The translations under genes were made by a program, and so were the position numbers. Below are positions 18,013 through 26,472 of a stretch of 64,000 nt of DNA, piece after piece. Under the pieces are notes generated by a model. It worked only from the letters and a program-made list of their open reading frames with translations, was not told where the DNA came from and made no database searches. This DNA is from Niastella sp. (GTDB lineage: Bacteria > Bacteroidota > Bacteroidia > Chitinophagales > Chitinophagaceae), in contig JAGIBF010000020.1 of the NCBI GenBank assembly GCA_017744515.1, positions 1 through 64,000 of the forward strand, written 5' to 3'. Each line of letters starts with the position of its first letter. The stretch's first letter is position 1.

Positions 18013-19404
18013 TTAAGCGTTGACCTGTTCTTTTGCTCCTGTAACCTGCACTCTGGAACCTGTTGTCGCTATTCCCGGCGTCAGTAACAAGCGGTCTGAT
18101 TGTACTGAACGGAACTTACCGTCGGGATTGTATTTTTTTACAATGGCTTTAAACTCGTCGAGCCTGGGGTAACCTGCTTCCAGCACTTCGGGCTTCATAC
18201 GGGCATCTTTGCTCATGTACAGGCGACCGCCGTATTTCAGTACGATCTGGTCCAGCTCGTCGAGAATTTCAAAGAGGCCTTTACGCACAGGAATGTCCAG
18301 CGCCAGCGTATATCCTTCTTCGGGGAAAGAGATAAGGCTTTCCTGCTTGCCAAATACTTTCAATACTGCGAGGAAAGAGCCAAGGCCTTTATCGCTGATG
18401 CGTTTTAATATTTCGATCAACCCTTGCTTGGCGTGCATGGGTATTACAAACTGGTATTGTACAAATCCCGGTTTGCCATAGCCTCTGTTCCAGTGGAGGA
18501 TGGCATCGAGTGGATAATAGAAGGGTTCGTAGCCTACTACGTTGTTGATCTCTTTCTTGAAGTTCTTGCCGTAGTAGAGGAAGTTGAAGGCTTTTACCGT
18601 GAAGGCGTTCAATACCCAGGAAGGAAGATTGAACGGGAAGGTGATCTGCTTCTTTTTGGGCAGTTGAAGCGGGTCCTTACGTTGTTTCTCATTCAGGTCG
18701 TTCACCGTAGCATGTTCTCCCAATATCAGGATGCTGCGGCCAAAGCCTTTGCCTTTCTTCAGGCAGTCGATCCAGGCTACTGAATAGGTATAATGCTGGT
18801 ATTCTTCGAACAGTTGTATGATGTGTTCGAGGTTATCGGCCTTGATCTGTTTTTGTTTGATGTAGGAGGTCTCGATCTTTTTGAGGCGGAATTTCACCCG
18901 GCTGATCATGCCTGTAAGGCCCATGCCTCCGCAGGTGGCTTCAAACAGGTCTACGTGTTCGGTAGGTGAGCAAGTCACGACTTCTCCGCTGCTCAGGATC
19001 ACGTCCATGTCCACAATGTGATTGGAAAAGGAGCCGTCTACGTGGTGGTTCTTTCCGTGTACATCACTGCCTACAGCGCCGCCTACCGTGATGAACTTGG
19101 TACCTGGTGTTACGGGCAGGAACCAGCCTTTGGGCACGATCACTTCCAGTATTTTGTCCAGCACCAGTCCGCTCTGGCATTCGAAAACGCCTGTTGCGGT
19201 ATCAAAAGAGAGTATCTTATCGTATTTGAGGGTGGAAATGGTTTGGGGTGCCAGGGAGGCATCGCCATAGCAGCGGCCATTACCACGGGGAATGAAGTGT
19301 GTGGTTTTCTTTACCAGCTGCACAAGCTGGTCATCAAAGCTGAACTGCTGTTCATCACTTTCCATCACGGGGTAATTACCCCAGTTGGCAATTGATTTCT
19401 TCAT
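18013..19404 (-). CDS. dprE1: FAD-dependent oxidoreductase, DprE1-like polyprenyl-phospho-ribose 2-epimerase oxidase subunit
   Basis: Vanillyl-alcohol-oxidase-type flavoprotein of 463 residues, close to mycobacterial DprE1 in length (461). It shows the PRGNGRCYGDAS FAD-loop (39-50), the very conserved TVGGAVGSDVHGKNHH block (106-121; H116 matches H132 of M. tuberculosis DprE1) and LYMSKDARM, whose K399 matches active-site K418. DprE1 oxidises the ribose C2 of polyprenyl-phospho-ribose; DprE2 then reduces it to the arabino form. The position of the benzothiazinone-reactive cysteine (C387) is alanine here (A368, in YTLALDIP). It is the second operon gene, 15 bases after the phosphoribosyltransferase gene. 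Confidence 0.9.
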   Translation of the reverse strand: MKKSIANWGNYPVMESDEQQFSFDDQLVQLVKKTTHFIPRGNGRCYGDASLAPQTISTLKYDKILSFDTATGVFECQSGLVLDKILEVIVPKGWFLPVTPGTKFITVGGAVGSDVHGKNHHVDGSFSNHIVDMDVILSSGEVVTCSPTEHVDLFEATCGGMGLTGMISRVKFRLKKIETSYIKQKQIKADNLEHIIQLFEEYQHYTYSVAWIDCLKKGKGFGRSILILGEHATVNDLNEKQRKDPLQLPKKKQITFPFNLPSWVLNAFTVKAFNFLYYGKNFKKEINNVVGYEPFYYPLDAILHWNRGYGKPGFVQYQFVIPMHAKQGLIEILKRISDKGLGSFLAVLKVFGKQESLISFPEEGYTLALDIPVRKGLFEILDELDQIVLKYGGRLYMSKDARMKPEVLEAGYPRLDEFKAIVKKYNPDGKFRSVQSDRLLLTPGIATTGSRVQVTGAKEQVNA

Positions 19405-19419
19405 GCGAATAGTCGTTTT

Positions 19420-20322
19420 TTATTTGAACACGGTGATATCCTTCAAATAAAGGATAAAATAAAAACTGGCTATCCATAGAACGAGGGTAAGCTGAATGAA
19501 ACGGTCTTTATAAAGGATTTCGGTAGGTGACCCTGCCTTGTTCAACACAAAGGCGATCTGCAGGTAGCGCATGATACCGGCGATCACGAACAGGGACGTA
19601 TAATATAAACGGTGCCCGAACTCTTTGTACAACGCACCGGATACGGTATAGTTAATGTAAGATACGATCAATATGGCGCAAATAAGCCCCAACATGATGT
19701 TCAGGAACTCGAGGCTATATCCTTTGATCGATTTCCGCATATCGGCACCGGTAGCTACTTTCAGCATCACATCATCCCGGCGCTTGGCGATGGCCATGAA
19801 CAGGGCCAGCAGGAAGGTCATGATGATCAGCCATTCGGTGGTATCGATCGACCCCAGCGATGCTCCTCCTTTTACCCGCAGCACGAAACCGGCCGATACG
19901 ATCAGGATATCTACAATGGATATATTCTTTAATCCAAAACAGTAACCAAGGTTCAATACGTAATATATACCCGTAATAAACAAGAACTTATACGTAGGAT
20001 CGATCATGTAACTGATACCCAGGCCGGCAACAGCCAGCAGTATACAAATGGCCAATCCTACTCCTTTCTTTACTTTGCCCGAGGCCAATGGCCGCTTGCT
20101 CTTTTTGGGATGCTTGCGGTCGTCCTCTATGTCCCTGTAATCGTTAATGATGTAAATACTACTGGCAAGGAAGCTAAATGCAATAAAGCCGCCGATCAGC
20201 AACAAGAATTGCTCTTTAAACTCCGAAGGGTTAAACAGTTTGCCTGCAAAGAATGAGGGGATGAACAGGAAACCGTTTTTTGCCCAGTCTTTGGGTCTTA
20301 ATAATTTGATATAATCCCGCAT
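19420..20322 (-). CDS. UbiA-superfamily polyprenyl-phosphate phosphoribosyltransferase (DPPR synthase-like)
   Basis: Integral membrane prenyltransferase of 300 residues with eight or nine hydrophobic helices. It begins LLRPKDWAKNGF and carries the metal/diphosphate motif NDYRDIEDDRKHPKK (about 62-76), then KRPLASG, and GFVLRVKGGA in the second half. These match the branch that includes Rv3806c, which transfers 5-phosphoribose from PRPP to decaprenyl phosphate, rather than quinone- or heme-making UbiA members. It is the first gene of the operon with DprE1, DprE2 and HAD genes, which supports this assignment. Confidence 0.87.
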   Translation of the reverse strand: MRDYIKLLRPKDWAKNGFLFIPSFFAGKLFNPSEFKEQFLLLIGGFIAFSFLASSIYIINDYRDIEDDRKHPKKSKRPLASGKVKKGVGLAICILLAVAGLGISYMIDPTYKFLFITGIYYVLNLGYCFGLKNISIVDILIVSAGFVLRVKGGASLGSIDTTEWLIIMTFLLALFMAIAKRRDDVMLKVATGADMRKSIKGYSLEFLNIMLGLICAILIVSYINYTVSGALYKEFGHRLYYTSLFVIAGIMRYLQIAFVLNKAGSPTEILYKDRFIQLTLVLWIASFYFILYLKDITVFK

Positions 20323-20550
20323 TGAACGTCTATTCCGGGCACAAGATACAGCACAAAATGCTCTGATGCAAGCCCCTGCGGCAGAGACTGTATGAAGCAG
20401 CCGTTAATTCTTCTGAACCGCGGCCGAATTTACCCAATCTCCTTTGAGTTGAGAGTCGATAGCCAAGAGTTCAGCGTAAAGACAACAAGCGAAAGGCGGG
20501 ATTAAAATTGGTCTTTGGAGGGGAAGTATTTGATAAACAGGGGGCAATAA

Positions 20551-20582
20551 CTTGCAATTTATTTATTCATAGGCTACTTTCG
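20551..20582 (+). promoter_or_regulatory. Candidate Bacteroidota-type promoter for the GT-C gene
   Basis: CTTG (20551-20554), 20 bases, then TACTTTCG (20575-20582), close to the TTTG-N19-TAnnTTTG consensus (one mismatch in each element). The start codon is 50 bases downstream, giving a leader of about 40 bases. It lies in the 309-base divergent gap 20323-20631; no convincing promoter was found for the opposite operon. Confidence 0.4.
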
Positions 20583-20631
20583 CATAACCTTAAACCGCCA
20601 TTCGGTATCCCTACATTATATTTCAACTTAC

Positions 20632-22251
20632 ATGAAACGAATATTATCCGCCGCAGAGATACTGGTCATAGTTATTATCGCCATCGTACCTGTATTCGCC
20701 AGTTTCCCTTACCGTATCAATATCTTTTTATCCTGGGAAGGGGCTTACCGCATGTCTCAGGGTCAGGTGCCGTACCAGGATTTCGGTATGCCGGTTGGGT
20801 ATATGTATTGGGTGATACCTGCTATGTTCTTTAAGATATTCGGCGCCCAACTGATCACGTTGATCAAAGCGCAGGCTTTTATCAACTTGTTGGCGGGGCT
20901 CGCCTTCCGTTCCATCTTTAAAAGCATTGGTGTGCAGCCGGGTATTCGTTTTGCCTCGGTGCTCGTATTCTGTCTTTCTTATACTTTCTTCAATTACTGG
21001 CCCTGGTATAATCATACGGTTATCGTGTATGAGCTGATCGGTCTGGCCTTCCTGATGAAGTTCCTGTTTGCTGCAGAGAACCGCTGGAAATATGCCTGGC
21101 TGGTAGCTTCGGGCTTTTTTATATTCTGTTCTTTCTTTACCAAGCAGGATGGCGGCGCCCTGGGTATGCTGATCTGCCTGGCTTTGCTGGGATATACGGC
21201 GCTTACTGAAAAGAAATGGCTGCCACTGGTGATCTTCGTTGCCACTGTGTTCGTTACCGGTCTGGCCATGATATTGCCTGTTACCGGTACTTTCGGTTAC
21301 TGGTTCAACCACGGTCAGCCGCCTCATAGCTCGCGCATGTCGATCAGTGATATCCTGCGTGATTTTCTGGCGGGATCGCAGTGGCTGAAATTCTACCTTG
21401 TGATCATCGTATTGTTGCTGATGGTGGCTATCAAGAACTGGAAAGAGTACTGGCTGAATAAGCGGCAGATGATCTTTACATTGCTTACGCTGGGTATCCT
21501 GGCGGAGGCTGCTATCTTCCAGGTGACCAGTTATGTGCCGGTGGATAATAATATCTTCTTCCACAGTTTTGCTTTCGTATTTATCATATCACTGTTCTCG
21601 TTGTTATTGCCTATCAAGTTCGATACCTGGAAGCCGGCGATTGTGTTGGCGGCTGGTGTGTTGCTGTGGTGGAGCCAGGCTTACTGGAAGTACATCGACC
21701 GTTTTGTGTTGAAGAGCAGTGGCGAATCTTATACCACCATGACGCACGGGGGGCATACTTATGCCAACGTGGTTAACCGCAATACTTACATCATCGATCT
21801 GGACACCACCGATATTCCGCTGGACCAATGGCGTACGCCCAAGTTGAAGTCGTTTGAAAAGGTGTTGTTGCCTAACCCTACTGTTGATGGCATCGAACGC
21901 CTGATGAATATGGACCTGGTGAAGAACGGCAAGAACCTAAAGGTGCTCAACATGTCGGAGCTGACGCCGCTGGCTGCAGAAATTCCTTTTGAGCTGGAGC
22001 GAGGATCTGAATATCCGTTGTGGTTCCACAAAGGTGTGGGCATGTTTGACAAAGAGACCAACATGTTCATCGATCGCATTAAAAACAAGCATTACGATCT
22101 TGTATTGTTTGAATATATTCCTTATCTCAATAACTTTTATCCCTTCTCTGTGCGGGAGGCCCTGCAAGCCAACTATAAGAAAGTGGATGTGTTTGTGGCT
22201 CCCCGCAAGCCCAGCTCCGATGCGTGGGTGGAGGTGTATGTGAAGCCGTAA
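20632..22251 (+). CDS. GT-C type membrane glycosyltransferase, candidate user of polyprenyl-phospho-arabinose
   Basis: Membrane protein of 539 residues with about ten hydrophobic helices in the first 370 residues and a soluble C-terminal domain (about 375-539). The first extracytoplasmic loop reads LSWEGAYRMSQGQVPYQDF (about 33-51), resembling the acidic-residue, PYxD-containing loop of GT39/GT83-like, polyprenyl-phosphate-sugar-using glycosyltransferases, although the usual DE pair is WE here. It is divergent from the DprE1/DprE2 operon. By context it may move arabinofuranose from its lipid carrier to a periplasmic acceptor; donor and acceptor are inferred, not shown. Confidence 0.65.
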   Translation: MKRILSAAEILVIVIIAIVPVFASFPYRINIFLSWEGAYRMSQGQVPYQDFGMPVGYMYWVIPAMFFKIFGAQLITLIKAQAFINLLAGLAFRSIFKSIGVQPGIRFASVLVFCLSYTFFNYWPWYNHTVIVYELIGLAFLMKFLFAAENRWKYAWLVASGFFIFCSFFTKQDGGALGMLICLALLGYTALTEKKWLPLVIFVATVFVTGLAMILPVTGTFGYWFNHGQPPHSSRMSISDILRDFLAGSQWLKFYLVIIVLLLMVAIKNWKEYWLNKRQMIFTLLTLGILAEAAIFQVTSYVPVDNNIFFHSFAFVFIISLFSLLLPIKFDTWKPAIVLAAGVLLWWSQAYWKYIDRFVLKSSGESYTTMTHGGHTYANVVNRNTYIIDLDTTDIPLDQWRTPKLKSFEKVLLPNPTVDGIERLMNMDLVKNGKNLKVLNMSELTPLAAEIPFELERGSEYPLWFHKGVGMFDKETNMFIDRIKNKHYDLVLFEYIPYLNNFYPFSVREALQANYKKVDVFVAPRKPSSDAWVEVYVKP

Positions 22252-22264
22252 GGAGAATCGTAAA

Positions 22265-22341
22265 CCCTTCGACAGGCTCCTTCAGACCAGGGTGAGCCGC
22301 CCTTTGAGGGCGACCCACCCTTCGACAGGCTCAGGGTGACA
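22265..22341 (+). repeat. REP-like element: hairpin A flanked by unit B copies
   Basis: A partial unit B (CCCTTCGACAGGCTC from 22265), then hairpin A (22290-22320: arms GGGTGAGCCGCCCT and AGGGCGACCCACCC, loop TTG, two mismatches), then a full unit B (TTCGACAGGCTCAGGGTGAC, 22321-22340). It sits between the convergent GT-C and ROK kinase genes and is the longest copy of a family found at six places in the window. Confidence 0.85.
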
Positions 22342-22347
22342 GTTTAA

Positions 22348-23202
22348 TTACTTCCACAAGGCTGCTGCGCCAAGCATGGGCGCTTGTTCTCCTTTTTGTG
22401 CGGGCAGTACCTGCATGGCACAACCGTTGTTTGCCAACACAGCTTGCATGGGCGGAATGAATAAATCCCAGGCGCGGGCAATGTTGCCGCCGATGATGAG
22501 GACATCCTGACTGCCGGGAGGGAATTGTTTTAAGAGAACGCGGGCGAGGTTTTCACCGAATGTGGTGAACAGGTTGCGTATTTCTGATTCCGTGGCATAC
22601 TTGTCTGCCAGCTCCCGAACGCCGCTAACCTGACCGCTGTATTGTTGCAGGAACCACCGTGTAGAGATGTAATCTTCCGCCATGCCATCGAGGTAAGGCA
22701 GTTTGTATAATCCGCAAGCATGTGTAACTCCGTTGTGGTACCACGCAGAGCCAAGGCCAGTGCCGAGGGTAATGCCTACTACGCGTTGGCGGCATAAATC
22801 TTCCCGGTCACAAATTTCACCGAGCAGGTATGCCGTAGCATCGTTCATCATTCTGATGTGTGCAGTGGCAATGCCCAGCCGCTCTGCCAGCATTGTCTTT
22901 ATGTTCAATCCATACAACTGCTCATATTTGCCGAGTCCCTGTATGTGACTAATGCCTTGTTCGTAATCAAAGGGGCCGGGCATAGCCACTCCGAGGTGTA
23001 GTTGTGCTGACAGTGGCTGCGCAAGGCTTTCGATGATCGTTGTTGAAAGTACGTCCAATATCGTCTCCGGCGATGCAGCCGGGTCTATTACATGGCGGCG
23101 TGTACTGCCCGGAATGATCTTCATCGTGTGCAGATCAGCAGCGCAGGCTGTGACATGGGAACCGCCCACATCAATACCTATTACGGTTTTAACAGCGGCC
23201 AT
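22348..23202 (-). CDS. ROK-family sugar kinase
   Basis: Actin-fold kinase of 284 residues with phosphate-1 motif IGIDVGGSH (about 8-16), GVAMPGPFDY, the catalytic aspartate in MMNDATAYLLGE, the phosphate-2 motif GITLGTGLGSA, and the adenosine motif LIIGGNIARAW. The cysteine-rich zinc motif CxCGxxGCxE of many ROK proteins is absent, as in some glucokinase-like members. It starts five bases after the GH38 gene ends, so the pair is one operon; a role in phosphorylating the mannose released by the mannosidase is plausible. Repressor function is excluded because there is no N-terminal winged helix. Confidence 0.85.
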   Translation of the reverse strand: MAAVKTVIGIDVGGSHVTACAADLHTMKIIPGSTRRHVIDPAASPETILDVLSTTIIESLAQPLSAQLHLGVAMPGPFDYEQGISHIQGLGKYEQLYGLNIKTMLAERLGIATAHIRMMNDATAYLLGEICDREDLCRQRVVGITLGTGLGSAWYHNGVTHACGLYKLPYLDGMAEDYISTRWFLQQYSGQVSGVRELADKYATESEIRNLFTTFGENLARVLLKQFPPGSQDVLIIGGNIARAWDLFIPPMQAVLANNGCAMQVLPAQKGEQAPMLGAAALWK

Positions 23203-23207
23203 CTTCT

Positions 23208-26078
23208 CTACTGTAGTTTTATGGTAATGATGCCTTTGGCTGGTAGCACAAATACGTTTTGCAAAGTGGCAATGTCTTCTTCAAGCAGGTTGCTTTGTGT
23301 GATCGTTACCGGCTGTTTTCTTTTGATCGTAACCGTACTTTCTTTATCGCCGCTGTTGACAAGGTGAACCAGGGTGCCTTTGCCATCATAGCAGGGCTTA
23401 ACGCCTTCCACATAAACATTGTCTCCTTCTACTTCGAACAAGGACGCATTGGAAGCATTACCCTGTGCAGGCGCTGCCACCAATGGACGATGGTTTTCCA
23501 TGCCCGTGCGGTTGGCCTGGTGGGTATTGAACTGTTCGTGTACTGTGATGTAATAACGGAAGGTAACGGGTCCTTCCTGATCGGCGCGGAAGTTGGTATG
23601 CCACAGGTTGTTCATGACCCATGAATAAAGGTGTGATGACTGGTTGGTATACCTCATCCACAAGGGAGAGAGTCTGAGACCTCCCAGCAATCCACCGGTA
23701 GTTATATTGCCGATCTGGAACAGGGGCGCATCGAGGCTGGACAGCGTAACGCCATAATCGGCATTGGAGATATCTACCCAACGTTGCATCGTGTACCAGT
23801 TGCGATTGGAATGGGCAAGCTGGTCAGCTTCTGCTTCTATGCTGCCCCAGGGAATGTTGTAACGTACTTGTGGTTTATCAACCGTAAAGGGGAACGCAAA
23901 ATGCACGGCTTCTTTGGAACGGATCGCCTGCTTGTCGACCATATTGATCACTTCAATACGATCGATGCCATTGATCAATCTTATTTCTGTTTCCAGTTTT
24001 TTAGCTCCGGGGGCGTCGGCTGTTATCAAGAGGCTCATCAATACCGGTCCAATCTCTTTTATGGTGATCTTCGCGTTGCGGGCTGTTACCATTTTACTTA
24101 CTGAATCGCCGGGTAGGTAGATGTATTTATTGAAGCCTGCGCCGTCAACCAGTTTTCTGTTGCTGCCTTTTTTCTCAATACGCTCAATGGTGCCTGTGGC
24201 TTTGTCAATATTTATTTTGTATAAGTCGTTTTCAATGGCGGCAGCAGAGGAGGGAGCGCTTATTGCTGCTGCTTTACCTTTTTGAATGGTGAACCTGCTT
24301 TTACCCAACGCCGGAACATTTTCTGCTACGAAGACCAGTTCTCCCGTAGAGAGTCTTTGTGCCGGTACCTTCTCTCCTTTTTCGTTGACAACTATATCTC
24401 CGGTTTTACTCATAGCCGCCGTAACGGTTACGAGATCAGTACGCGGCCATGACAGGGTATTGAACACGTCGATGTTATTGCCGGAATTCTTACTCATGTC
24501 CAGCGCTTTGCGCATCAGCTCTTCTGTTTGTTTTTGTGCATCGAGTGCAAAGGATTGTTTGATCCTCCATTGTTCTTTCACTTTAGGATCATCGGGCTCT
24601 CCTACACTGTTGTGTGCTCCCCAGGTGTGCTCACTGAACAGGAGCAGGTTTTTCCAGGCTGTGCGGAAATCATTGCCCGGGTAGGCTGCTTTATTCTTAA
24701 TGGCCCAGATAGCATCGGCCTGTTGCAGCTTATCGGAGGTTACACGGTTGATGCCGGTTTCGCGGGCGGCGGAGCCAAGTCCATCGGTCCAGTATTCCGT
24801 GTAATCGCCGGACAGTTCGGGTATACTGCTCTGGTACTTCTGTTCAAAGGCATCGAAGAACTGCCGGGTGGTGGTGATCACCAGTTTGGGGGAAGCGTAT
24901 TTTTCATTCCATGCTTTTACGGCATCGGGCAATTCCGGATCGATGGGCGCATTATCGCTCATGGCCCAGGTGAGTATCGTCATGTCGTATGGAAAGGCCT
25001 TTTGTTCCAGGCCTGACAGATAGCCAAATAAGTACGGATTAAGAAAGTTCTCTGAGGGTTTACCGGTATAGAAGGGTTTGGGGTCTTCAACTGTAAAGAA
25101 GTTGGGAATCTTGCTTCCTTTCAATGCGTAGCCTATCGAGTAGGGCTGGCATTGCCAGAACAGCATCTTATTTTTTCCGGAGGGTGCTATGAGGTAAAAG
25201 GGCTTGTCCTGCCATTGGGCCAGGTGGCCAATTCGATCGGAGGCGTTGGGACCAGAAAGGAAATATTTGATCCCTGTTTGTTCCGCTTGTGTGGCCAGTC
25301 CCCAGGATGAGCCTGGCACATCACCCTGGAACAAGGTCTTGATCGTGACTCCCTGCAGTTTTGCTTCTTTCGTGGCGTCATAAAACATCTGCATCAGCTG
25401 GCGCGAATCGGTAACGCTCGTATTGATGTTACCATAAGCGCCATCTACACCAATCCATCCTTTGCGTACGGCATCCCAGAAGTTCTTTTTCTTTGTTTCA
25501 TCTGCCTGCCGGAGATAGTTGTCTACTACCCACATGGCTTCGGTATTCCATTTAAAGCGTGCTTCTGCAGGGTAACTTTGTGTTTTCGCCGCTAATGCAA
25601 TGGACTCATCAATATTGTCCATGTGCAGCTTCAAGACTTTAGGTTGTACATTGGTATAGCCTACGTCCACGTGTGAATGTGGCAGCACATATACCGTCCA
25701 TTTGCGTGAAGGGGGCACTATGCAGCGGGCGTGCAATGTTTGCCGGCCAGCCTGTACGGCAACGGTTGCCTGTACATCTTTGGTAACGGGCGCACCAGGT
25801 AAGGGCAGCTCAAATGATTCCAACCCTTCCTGAGCGGCAGGGATCATCACTTGTTCGGTAAGGCCGTTAAAAGAAACTGTTACCACTGTTTCGGTGAAGC
25901 ATTTACCGCCTTTAAATGATAACCGGGCCATGCGGCATTCTTTGCCGTTGTAATTCAGGTAGGCTGTTGCCGGTTGCAGCTCAACAGCTGTAAAAGTGCC
26001 GCCCGGTGAGGTTTGACGGGCAAAAGTGGTTACGGAAATCAGGGCAAGGATCAATATCAAACAGGATTTACCTTTCAT
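23208..26078 (-). CDS. Secreted glycoside hydrolase family 38 alpha-mannosidase
   Basis: Exported 956-residue enzyme with a signal peptide (MKGKSCLILILALISVTTFA). An N-terminal beta domain (about 25-125) precedes the GH38 catalytic domain, recognised by HSHVDVGYT (zinc ligands, about 134-142) and LFQGDVPGSSWG, where the aspartate is in the position of the family nucleophile. The middle helical domain and C-terminal beta-sandwich domains follow. GH38 enzymes cleave alpha-mannosides from glycoproteins or oligosaccharides. The motif HxHxDxG differs from the usual HxHxDxxW, marking a divergent branch. A kinase gene follows five bases later, and a promoter inside an inverted repeat lies 91-121 bases upstream. 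Confidence 0.88.
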   Translation of the reverse strand: MKGKSCLILILALISVTTFARQTSPGGTFTAVELQPATAYLNYNGKECRMARLSFKGGKCFTETVVTVSFNGLTEQVMIPAAQEGLESFELPLPGAPVTKDVQATVAVQAGRQTLHARCIVPPSRKWTVYVLPHSHVDVGYTNVQPKVLKLHMDNIDESIALAAKTQSYPAEARFKWNTEAMWVVDNYLRQADETKKKNFWDAVRKGWIGVDGAYGNINTSVTDSRQLMQMFYDATKEAKLQGVTIKTLFQGDVPGSSWGLATQAEQTGIKYFLSGPNASDRIGHLAQWQDKPFYLIAPSGKNKMLFWQCQPYSIGYALKGSKIPNFFTVEDPKPFYTGKPSENFLNPYLFGYLSGLEQKAFPYDMTILTWAMSDNAPIDPELPDAVKAWNEKYASPKLVITTTRQFFDAFEQKYQSSIPELSGDYTEYWTDGLGSAARETGINRVTSDKLQQADAIWAIKNKAAYPGNDFRTAWKNLLLFSEHTWGAHNSVGEPDDPKVKEQWRIKQSFALDAQKQTEELMRKALDMSKNSGNNIDVFNTLSWPRTDLVTVTAAMSKTGDIVVNEKGEKVPAQRLSTGELVFVAENVPALGKSRFTIQKGKAAAISAPSSAAAIENDLYKINIDKATGTIERIEKKGSNRKLVDGAGFNKYIYLPGDSVSKMVTARNAKITIKEIGPVLMSLLITADAPGAKKLETEIRLINGIDRIEVINMVDKQAIRSKEAVHFAFPFTVDKPQVRYNIPWGSIEAEADQLAHSNRNWYTMQRWVDISNADYGVTLSSLDAPLFQIGNITTGGLLGGLRLSPLWMRYTNQSSHLYSWVMNNLWHTNFRADQEGPVTFRYYITVHEQFNTHQANRTGMENHRPLVAAPAQGNASNASLFEVEGDNVYVEGVKPCYDGKGTLVHLVNSGDKESTVTIKRKQPVTITQSNLLEEDIATLQNVFVLPAKGIITIKLQ

Positions 26079-26127
26079 GGGGCTGCTTTTATCGTTGGCT
26101 TTTAATTAGTTAATTACTAAAATAAGA

Positions 26128-26177
26128 ATATGTTTGTACATATATGGATACAAAAGCGTCTATATGTACAAACATAT
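26128..26177. promoter_or_regulatory. Perfect 17-bp inverted repeat, probable operator of the mannosidase operon
   Basis: ATATGTTTGTACATATA (26128-26144) and TATATGTACAAACATAT (26161-26177) are exact reverse complements separated by 16 bases. Each arm also contains the near-palindrome ATGTxxxTACAT and a TAnnTTTG octamer. The right arm covers the -7 element of the minus-strand promoter. The arm centres are 33 bases apart, about three helical turns, suitable for cooperative binding of a dimeric repressor or activator on one DNA face. Confidence 0.75.
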
Positions 26178-26199
26178 GGCATTTGGAATCAACTTCAAT
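26169..26199 (-). promoter_or_regulatory. Bacteroidota-type promoter of the GH38-ROK operon
   Basis: On the minus strand, ATTG (26199-26196), exactly 19 bases, then TATGTTTG (26176-26169), a perfect TAnnTTTG -7 element with a three-of-four -33 element. Transcription would start near 26162, giving a leader of about 84 bases before ATG 26078. The -7 element lies inside the right arm of the inverted repeat, so protein binding there would block RNA polymerase. Confidence 0.7.
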
Positions 26200-26417
26200 A
26201 AATTGTTTTTACTTATTTCTATGAAGGCTTTGACTTCCATGATACCGGATCGCAGTTTGCCGGTGAGACGGGATTGTGGCAAAAATGGAGAATCTGTCGG
26301 GGAATAGCCGGGAGCTGTGTGGAGGAAGTGATAAAGCGCTGGTATTTGACCAGGGGATGGTCTATACACCACCCTACTACTGTCAATAGGGTATCTCAGG
26401 AGTATCTATGGATAAAA

Positions 26418-26472
26418 CCCTCTATAGTACCTCTATAACTCCTCTATAGTAGCTCTATAGTACCTCTATAGT
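26418..26472. repeat. Five 11-bp tandem repeats with CTATAG core
   Basis: Five consecutive 11-base units (26418-26428, 26429-26439, 26440-26450, 26451-26461, 26462-26472) with consensus ACCTCTATAGT; units are CCCTCTATAGT, ACCTCTATAAC, TCCTCTATAGT, AGCTCTATAGT and ACCTCTATAGT. The core CTATAG is self-complementary and recurs at every helical turn. The array lies in the 582-base gap between the mannosidase operon and recG; the rest of that gap (26200-26417, 26473-26655) shows nothing else supportable. Confidence 0.85.

Noticed and set aside
26418-26472. CRISPR array
   Set aside because: The repeats are 11 bases long with no spacers and no cas genes in the window.
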